A stretch of DNA of 9,826 nucleotides. Origin: Streptomyces sp. NRRL F-6131. GTDB taxonomy: Bacteria > Actinomycetota > Actinomycetes > Streptomycetales > Streptomycetaceae. Positions 6,426 through 9,826 of the stretch are shown here, one piece after another (position 1 is the first letter of the stretch; every line of letters starts with the position of its first letter). Where the stretch lies: positions 1 through 9,826 of the forward strand of contig JOHN01000117.1 in assembly GCA_000719695.1 (NCBI GenBank), given 5' to 3'. The notes beneath the pieces were generated by a model. The model saw only the letters and a list, made by a program, of their open reading frames with translations, did not search any database and was not told where the DNA came from. The position numbers were made by a program, and so were the translations under genes.

Positions 6426-6791
6426 TCACTCACAGCCCGTGGGCCGGTCGACCGGCTCCAGCAGGACCGCGACCGCGCGGCGGCCGGAGGCATCGGGGGC
6501 GCCGGGGGCGTCGTCCCCGGGCCGGTCGGTGGCCGTGAAGCCCCCGCAGCCGGGCAGCGGCACGACCCCCGTTCCGGTGGTGGACGCGAGCGGGTACGGA
6601 TACGGGTACGGGTACGGCTCCCCCGGCACCGTGACCGTGATCGGCGCCGAACGCCCGCCGCCCCCGCCGTCCACCGAGGTCACCAGCATCACCGCCACGG
6701 TCGCCCCGGCCGTGGCGACCACAGCCCACCGCGCCGCCCGGAGCAGTACCCCGCGCACCGCCCCGCCGAACTTCCGGTGTCCGTCGCCCAT
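6426..6791 (-). CDS. Small single-pass membrane protein with Pro-Tyr repeat, function unknown
   Basis: The product has 121 residues. The ATG at 6791 is preceded by GAGGAGG with an 8-nt spacer, which decides this start over GTG or ATG codons further upstream. A basic N-terminus (MGDGHRKFGGAVRGVLLRAARW) leads into one helix at about 22-40 (WAVVATAGATVAVMLVTSV). After DGGGGG come ITVTVPGE, a PYPYPYPYP run (59-67) and a Gly/Pro-rich outer part with two cysteines (82 and 120), which could pair. The C-terminal VAVLLEPVDRPTGCE looks folded. I recognise no family. It converges on cobC with only 7 nt between the stops, so antisense read-through is possible. The divergent lipoprotein gene starts 274 nt away on the other side. 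Confidence 0.75.
   Translation of the reverse strand: MGDGHRKFGGAVRGVLLRAARWAVVATAGATVAVMLVTSVDGGGGGRSAPITVTVPGEPYPYPYPYPLASTTGTGVVPLPGCGGFTATDRPGDDAPGAPDASGRRAVAVLLEPVDRPTGCE
6591..6617 (-). repeat. Hexanucleotide tandem repeat encoding (Pro-Tyr)n
   Basis: The plus-strand unit cgggta is repeated four times from 6591 to 6614 (the second copy is cggata), followed by a partial cgg. On the minus strand it reads as alternating Pro-Tyr in the small membrane protein. Slippage here would keep the frame. Confidence 0.85.
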
Positions 6792-7000
6792 CCCGGTCGC
6801 CTCCTCGGACTCGGTTCCGGTGAGGATGTGACCTCCTGGAGCGGCGACCGGTTCCCTCCCGGCCGGGATTCGGCCCCTTCGGGCGTACCCGCCGAGGCGG
6901 AGGGGCACGGAGGGGCGCGGGGTGCACGGACGGACCCGTCGGCGGTCCGGCCGCGGTCCGGAACAGAATCGGGATATTTCCCGCACCGGCCCGTGAACGA

Positions 7001-7011
7001 GTACGTCGTAC
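7001..7011. promoter_or_regulatory. Small inverted repeat in the divergent region upstream of the lipoprotein gene
   Basis: GTACG-T-CGTAC is a perfect 5-bp inverted repeat about 55 nt before the lipoprotein ATG. TACGGT (7009-7014), a plausible plus-strand -10, overlaps it, so an operator role is possible. A second inverted repeat, CGGGA-TATT-TCCCG, lies at 6970-6983 in the only AT-rich patch of this 274-nt region. No regulator is recognised. Confidence 0.3.
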
Positions 7012-7065
7012 GGTCGTCGTGCGCCGGTGGCCCGCACCGGCAGTCAGCTTCCTGGGGGAACCACC

Positions 7066-7719
7066 ATGCGTCCGCGCCGTCTCGCTCTCACCGCCGTCGC
7101 CGTCGCGGCCCTCGCCGTCACCGCCACCGCGTGCGGGCCGGAGAACAGTGACACCGGTTCCACCGCGTCGAGCCCGGCCGCGACCGCCGCACCGACGGCC
7201 GGCGGTACCGCCGCTCCCGCCGGTACCGCGTCCACCAAGCCCTCCGCGCCCGCCGCGCCCACCGCCCCGGCCACCACACCCGCCAGCACGTCCGCCCCCG
7301 CCAAGCCCACCGGCGAGGCGGCCGGCACCTGCGGCGCCAAGGACCTCGTGCTCACCGTCAAGGCCGAGTCCCAGGCGGGCGGCTACCTCCTGCTCACCGC
7401 CAAGGCCAAGCCCGGCGTCAGCTGCTCCCTGCCCGCCCGCCGCCCCGTGATCGCCTTCGGCTCGGGCGGCATCGAGGCCGGCAAGGCCGAGCAGGGCGTC
7501 AGCCAGCCGATCAAGCTCAGCGGGTCGACCGCCGCCTACGCGGGCATCATGACCAAGACCACCAAGGACAACCAGGCGATCGAGTTCAAGGACGTGATCG
7601 TGGGCATCACCGACCCGGACCCCGACCCGGTCAGCCTGCCGATCGGCCCGACCAACGTCGACAAGCCGATCGTCACCAACTGGCACAGCCTGCCGACGGA
7701 GGCCGTGCCCGTCCACTGA
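7066..7719 (+). CDS. Secreted lipoprotein with DUF4232-like domain
   Basis: The product has 217 residues. The ATG at 7066 follows GGGGGAA with a 5-nt spacer; an upstream in-frame start at 7027 lacks such a site and would spoil the signal peptide. MRPRRLALTAVAVAALAVTATAC is a lipoprotein signal with the lipid-modified Cys at 23. The -3 position is Ala rather than the usual Leu, an allowed but weaker lipobox. Residues 24-87 are a Ser/Thr/Ala/Pro linker, typical of wall-spanning actinobacterial lipoproteins. The domain from 88 on begins TCGAKDLVLTVKA and has GYLLLTAKAKPGVSCSLPARRPVIAF. The two cysteines (89 and 120) and the beta-rich pattern resemble DUF4232, whose role is unknown. The tail VDKPIVTNWHSLP ends the protein. 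The membrane protein on the other strand is divergent, and the GNAT gene follows after 59 nt. Confidence 0.88.
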   Translation: MRPRRLALTAVAVAALAVTATACGPENSDTGSTASSPAATAAPTAGGTAAPAGTASTKPSAPAAPTAPATTPASTSAPAKPTGEAAGTCGAKDLVLTVKAESQAGGYLLLTAKAKPGVSCSLPARRPVIAFGSGGIEAGKAEQGVSQPIKLSGSTAAYAGIMTKTTKDNQAIEFKDVIVGITDPDPDPVSLPIGPTNVDKPIVTNWHSLPTEAVPVH

Positions 7720-7721
7720 CC

Positions 7722-7760
7722 GGGCGGCGGGCCGGAAATCCCTGGTGGGGCGGCGGGCCG
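7722..7760. repeat. 13-bp direct repeat between the lipoprotein and GNAT genes
   Basis: GGGCGGCGGGCCG occurs at 7722-7734 and again at 7748-7760, spaced 26 bp start to start. Each copy can form only a very short hairpin, so neither is a convincing terminator. The meaning is unknown. Confidence 0.5.
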
Positions 7761-7778
7761 CTCTGCTTGGATCCGGCC

Positions 7779-8210
7779 ATGACCACGGAACTGCCGGACG
7801 GCTACGAGATCTCCACCGACCCCGCGCGGCTCGACCCCGCACTGATCCACCGCTGGCTGTCGCAGGACGCCTACTGGGCGCTCGGCCGCAGCCGCGAGAC
7901 GCAGGACCGCGCCATCGCCGGTTCGCTCAACTTCGGTGTCCTCGACAGCGCTTCCGGCGCCCAGCTCGGCTACGCCCGGGTGGTCACCGACCACGCCACC
8001 TTCGCCTGGCTCTGCGACGTCTACATCGCCCCGGCCGCCCGCGGCCGGGGCCTGGGCACCGCCCTCGCCGCCGCCGTCCGCGACCACCTCGCCCCGTACG
8101 GCCTGCGCCGGATCATGCTCGCCACCGCCGACGCCCACCCCGTGTACGCGAAGGCGGGCTTCGAGCCGCTGGCCGTGCCGGAGAAGTGGATGGTCCTCGG
8201 CCAGCAGTGA
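7779..8210 (+). CDS. GNAT-family N-acetyltransferase
   Basis: The product has 143 residues, the usual size of a single GNAT domain. LCDVYIAPAARGRGLGTALAAAV (78-100) is motif A, with RGRGLG (88-93) forming the acetyl-CoA pyrophosphate loop. LRRIMLATADAHPVYAKAGFEPL (109-131) is motif B with the typical YxKxGF. The N-terminal DPALIHRWLSQDAYWALGRSRE resembles a GNAT subgroup of unassigned substrate. The ATG at 7779 has no clear Shine-Dalgarno; a TTG at 7767 would add four residues. TTGGAT lies exactly 6 nt before the ATG, which would suit a leaderless transcript. The gene ends just before a strong hairpin shared with convergent glnII. The acetyl acceptor cannot be predicted. Confidence 0.9.
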   Translation: MTTELPDGYEISTDPARLDPALIHRWLSQDAYWALGRSRETQDRAIAGSLNFGVLDSASGAQLGYARVVTDHATFAWLCDVYIAPAARGRGLGTALAAAVRDHLAPYGLRRIMLATADAHPVYAKAGFEPLAVPEKWMVLGQQ

Positions 8211-8236
8211 CGCCCGCTGCCGGGGGCGGCACCGGA

Positions 8237-8281
8237 ACGCCCGCAGGGCCTCCCCCAGTGACGGGGAGGCCCTGCGGGCGT
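8237..8281. terminator. Perfect 19-bp stem, 7-nt loop; bidirectional terminator between the GNAT gene and glnII
   Basis: Left arm 8237-8255 (ACGCCCGCAGGGCCTCCCC) and right arm 8263-8281 are exact reverse complements, with the loop CAGTGAC between them. The hairpin begins 26 nt after the GNAT stop and lies 39 nt beyond the glnII stop. It is symmetric, so it can end transcripts from both converging genes. There is no U-tract, as is common for actinomycete terminators. Confidence 0.93.
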
Positions 8282-8319
8282 GCGTGGTGCGTGCCGTTCC
8301 GCCTCGCGGCGGGGCGGGA

Positions 8320-9342
8320 TCAGACCTGGCCGGCCTTCTCCAGGGCGGCGCAGCAGGTGTTGATCAGCAGGCGGGTGACGACGTAGGGGTCGACGTTCGC
8401 GTTCGGGCGACGGTCCTCGATGTACCCCTTCTGCTCGACCTCGACCTGCCACGGGATGCGGACCGAGGCACCGCGGTCGGAGACGCCGTAGGAGTAGACG
8501 TTCCACGGGGCGGTCTCGTGCTTGCCGGTCAGGCGGGACTCGATGTCGGCGCCGTACTGGGTGACGTGCTCCAGGACCAGCTCCTGGGAGGCGCCGAGCG
8601 ACTCGCAGGCGGTGATGATCGCGTCGTAGCCCTCGCGCATCGCCTTGGTGGAGAAGTTGGTGTGCGCGCCCGCACCGTTCCAGTCGCCGCGGGCCGGCTT
8701 CGCGTCGAGGGTGGCGTCGATGCCGAACTCCTCGGCGGTGCGGTAGAGCAGGTAGCGGGCGATCCACATGTCGTCGGAGACGGTCAGGGCGTCGACCGGG
8801 CCGATCTGGAACTCCCACTGGCCGGGCATGACCTCGGCGTTGATGCCGCAGATCGCGAGGCCGGCGTCGATGCAGCGGTCGAGGTGCAGCTCGACGATCT
8901 CGCGGCCGAAGACCTCCTCGGCGCCGACGCCGCAGTAGTAGCCGCCCTGCGGGGCCGGGAAGCCGCCCTCGGGGAAGCCGAGCGGGCGGGAGCCCTTGAA
9001 GAAGGTGTACTCCTGCTCGATGCCGAAGATCGACTCCTGCGCCGCGTACTGCTCGGCGACACCGCGCAGCAGGGCGCGGGTGTTGGACTCGTGCGGGGTG
9101 CCGTCGGTCTCGTTGACCTCGCAGAGGACGAGGATGTGGTCGCCGCCGCGGATCGGGTCCTTGACGACCCGGACCGGCTCCAGCACGCGGTCCGAGGCGT
9201 GACCCTCGGCCTGGTTGGTCGAGGAACCGTCGAAGCCCCAGGTGGGGATCTTGTCCGCGTTCGGCAGGACACGAGTCTTGGAGCGGAGCTTGGCGGTCGG
9301 CTTGGTGCCGTCGATCCAGATGTACTCGGCCTTGATTGCCAC
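8320..9342 (-). CDS. glnII: Type II (eukaryotic-type) glutamine synthetase GlnII
   Basis: The product has 340 residues, matching the short GSII family rather than GSI (about 470). It makes glutamine from glutamate, ammonia and ATP in the cytoplasm. Landmarks in order: PTWGFDGSSTNQA (33-45, beta-Grasp end of the active site), FGIEQEYTFF (106-115) with metal-binding glutamates, GINAEVMPGQWEFQIGP (166-182), GDWNGAGAHTNFS (219-231) with the ATP-site His, and RIPWQVEVEQKGYIEDRRPNANVDPY (295-320) with glutamate- and phosphate-binding arginines. The GSI adenylylation Tyr motif is absent, so it should be controlled mainly by transcription. The start is the GTG at 9342, with GAGGT eight bases upstream; the longer frame to 9486 has no signal and runs over the operator. 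Upstream lies a GlnR-like site. Streptomyces characteristically has GlnII beside GlnA. Confidence 0.97.
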   Translation of the reverse strand: MAIKAEYIWIDGTKPTAKLRSKTRVLPNADKIPTWGFDGSSTNQAEGHASDRVLEPVRVVKDPIRGGDHILVLCEVNETDGTPHESNTRALLRGVAEQYAAQESIFGIEQEYTFFKGSRPLGFPEGGFPAPQGGYYCGVGAEEVFGREIVELHLDRCIDAGLAICGINAEVMPGQWEFQIGPVDALTVSDDMWIARYLLYRTAEEFGIDATLDAKPARGDWNGAGAHTNFSTKAMREGYDAIITACESLGASQELVLEHVTQYGADIESRLTGKHETAPWNVYSYGVSDRGASVRIPWQVEVEQKGYIEDRRPNANVDPYVVTRLLINTCCAALEKAGQV

Positions 9343-9397
9343 GGCGGTGTACCTCGCAAACTGGGTGGTGGGTGCCCGCGTAGCGTTGCAAGGCGCC

Positions 9398-9435
9398 GTT
9401 TCCCGGTTGTTCCTCTCATGTAACGCGCATGTGAA
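9398..9435 (-). promoter_or_regulatory. GlnR-like operator upstream of glnII: four 5-mers in 11-bp register
   Basis: Minus-strand order is TTCAC-n6-GTTAC-n6-GGAAC-n6-GAAAC (9435-9431, 9424-9420, 9413-9409, 9402-9398). The Streptomyces GlnR box is made of gTnAC and GaAAC elements separated by six bases. GTTAC and GAAAC are exact matches, and TTCAC and GGAAC each differ by one base. The a-a-b-b order differs from the alternating order usually drawn. The 3' edge lies 56 nt before the GTG start, in the expected promoter area. No clean -35/-10 pair is visible, as suits an activator-dependent promoter. Confidence 0.75.
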
Positions 9436-9436
9436 C
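9415..9436 (-). promoter_or_regulatory. PhoP-like half-box overlapping the GlnR operator
   Basis: GTTCACATGCG (9436-9426) matches a PHO-box unit in six of its first seven bases. The next 11-mer, CGTTACATGAG, is a poor second unit. The site physically overlaps two GlnR elements. In S. coelicolor, PhoP is known to bind the glnA and glnII promoters and oppose GlnR, so the overlap is meaningful, but the second unit's weakness keeps this tentative. Confidence 0.35.
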
Positions 9437-9461
9437 CAACCGTCCGCATTGGCACGGTCAC

Positions 9462-9495
9462 GGTGCGGGAGTGCCGCCGGTGGCACTCCCGCACC
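9462..9495 (-). terminator. 14-bp perfect hairpin terminator after the surface-protein gene
   Basis: Arms 9462-9475 (GGTGCGGGAGTGCC) and 9482-9495 are exact reverse complements with a 6-nt loop. The hairpin sits 38 nt downstream of the surface protein's stop and just upstream of the glnII operator, so it should keep read-through out of glnII. It has no U-tract. Confidence 0.82.
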
Positions 9496-9532
9496 CGTAT
9501 GACGACGGGGCCGGGGCCGGGGGCCGGCGGGG

Positions 9533-9826
9533 TCAGCGCCGGCGGGCGTGGCCCGGGGCGGCGGACCGGCGGCGGGTGCCCCAGAGGGCTACGGCGCCGC
9601 CCGCCACCAGGGCGGCGGCGCCGGCGGCGAGCGGGGCGGTGGCGTCGTTGCCCCCGGTGGAGGCGAGGTGGTCCGGCGCGGCGGAGGCCGTACCGGCGCC
9701 GGCCCGGCGGGCGGAGGGGGTGGTGGTCGCGGCCTGCGGGACGGGGCGGGCGGGGGAGGGGGTCCGGGGCGGGGGAGGCCGTACCCGCCCCGGCCCCGGG
9801 GGCGGGGGGGGTGGTTGGTGCCGCCC
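9533..9826 (-). CDS. C-terminus of LAxTG-type sortase-anchored surface protein, partial (5' end outside window)
   Basis: The frame is open from the right edge to a TGA at 9535-9533, giving 97 visible residues. They begin with a Pro-rich stretch (HQPPPPPPGPG, RPPPPRTPSPARP), followed by an Ala/Thr/Ser linker. Then comes the classic sorting signal: LASTG (9667-9653), a short polar gap, the hydrophobic helix APLAAGAAALVAGGAVALW and a basic tail GTRRRSAAPGHARRR. Streptomyces class E sortases recognise LAxTG, so the protein is probably cut between Thr and Gly and joined to peptidoglycan. The functional domain is outside the window. The C-run coding for Pro near 9800-9810 is prone to sequencing or assembly error, so the frame further upstream should be read with care. 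Confidence 0.85.
   Translation of the reverse strand, partial: GRHQPPPPPPGPGRVRPPPPRTPSPARPVPQAATTTPSARRAGAGTASAAPDHLASTGGNDATAPLAAGAAALVAGGAVALWGTRRRSAAPGHARRR

Noticed and set aside
6443..6456. 14-bp palindrome GCCGGTCGACCGGC near the cobC/membrane-gene convergence
   Set aside because: It lies inside the coding end of the small membrane gene and has no extended stem; chance occurrence is likely at this GC content.
4388..6493. Long minus-strand open frame (701 codons) opposite the cobalamin pair
   Set aside because: It runs antisense to clear CbiG-like and CobC-like proteins and has low-complexity Arg/Pro/Gly composition without motifs.
6830..6855. GGAAC-n18-GTC on the minus strand as an ECF-sigma promoter for the small membrane gene
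   Set aside because: The spacing resembles some ECF promoters, but the hexamers are too short and too common in this GC-rich DNA to call.
6985..6998. GTTCACGGG-like PHO unit on the minus strand upstream of the small membrane gene
   Set aside because: Only one unit is present; the adjacent 11-mers do not repeat it.

Overview
The window is very GC-rich, with G or C in almost every third codon position, and its genes use GTG starts freely. The gene content is typical of an aerobic, mycelial actinomycete: a type II glutamine synthetase, a LAxTG sortase substrate, DUF4232-like lipoproteins and the actinobacterial CobC family. Streptomyces or a close relative such as Kitasatospora is the best fit. 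It reads as ordinary chromosome, with no rRNA, tRNA, transposase, prophage gene, CRISPR array or plasmid function visible.

Layout. (1) Positions 1-4167, minus strand, read right to left: a secreted PF04185-type phosphatase (4167-3238), an MFS transporter (3232-1853), a membrane-anchored beta-propeller protein (1856-819) and, after a 120-nt gap, a single-pass membrane protein that runs off the left edge (698 to <1). The first three are almost certainly one operon: there is a 5-nt gap between the first two and a 4-nt GTGA overlap between the next two. A PHO-box-like pair of 11-bp direct repeats lies 153-174 nt upstream of the phosphatase start. (2) 4168-4610 is a divergent control region. (3) 4611-6418, plus strand: a CbiG-C/CobE-type cobalamin protein overlapping a Rv2231c/CobC-type PLP enzyme by 4 nt, with no visible cobalamin riboswitch. 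(4) 6426-6791, minus strand: a small membrane protein with a Pro-Tyr repeat, tail to tail with cobC. (5) 7066-8210, plus strand: a lipoprotein and a GNAT acetyltransferase, closed by a perfect 19-bp terminator hairpin shared with the gene that follows. (6) 9342-8320, minus strand: glnII, with a four-element GlnR-like operator overlapped by a PhoP-like half-box. (7) 9826-9533, minus strand: the C-terminus of a sortase-anchored surface protein, followed by its own 14-bp hairpin.

Working together. Two nutrient-stress signals stand out. The phosphatase-transporter-propeller operon looks like a phosphate-scavenging unit under PhoP, and glnII carries a GlnR site together with PhoP-like sequence, matching the nitrogen/phosphate cross-talk known in Streptomyces. 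The cobalamin pair probably acts late in corrin ring and side-chain synthesis. I do not see a clearly new defence, mobile or biosynthetic system. The least explained items are the propeller and membrane proteins of the phosphatase operon and the in-frame expansion at the 5' end of the cbiG-like gene.
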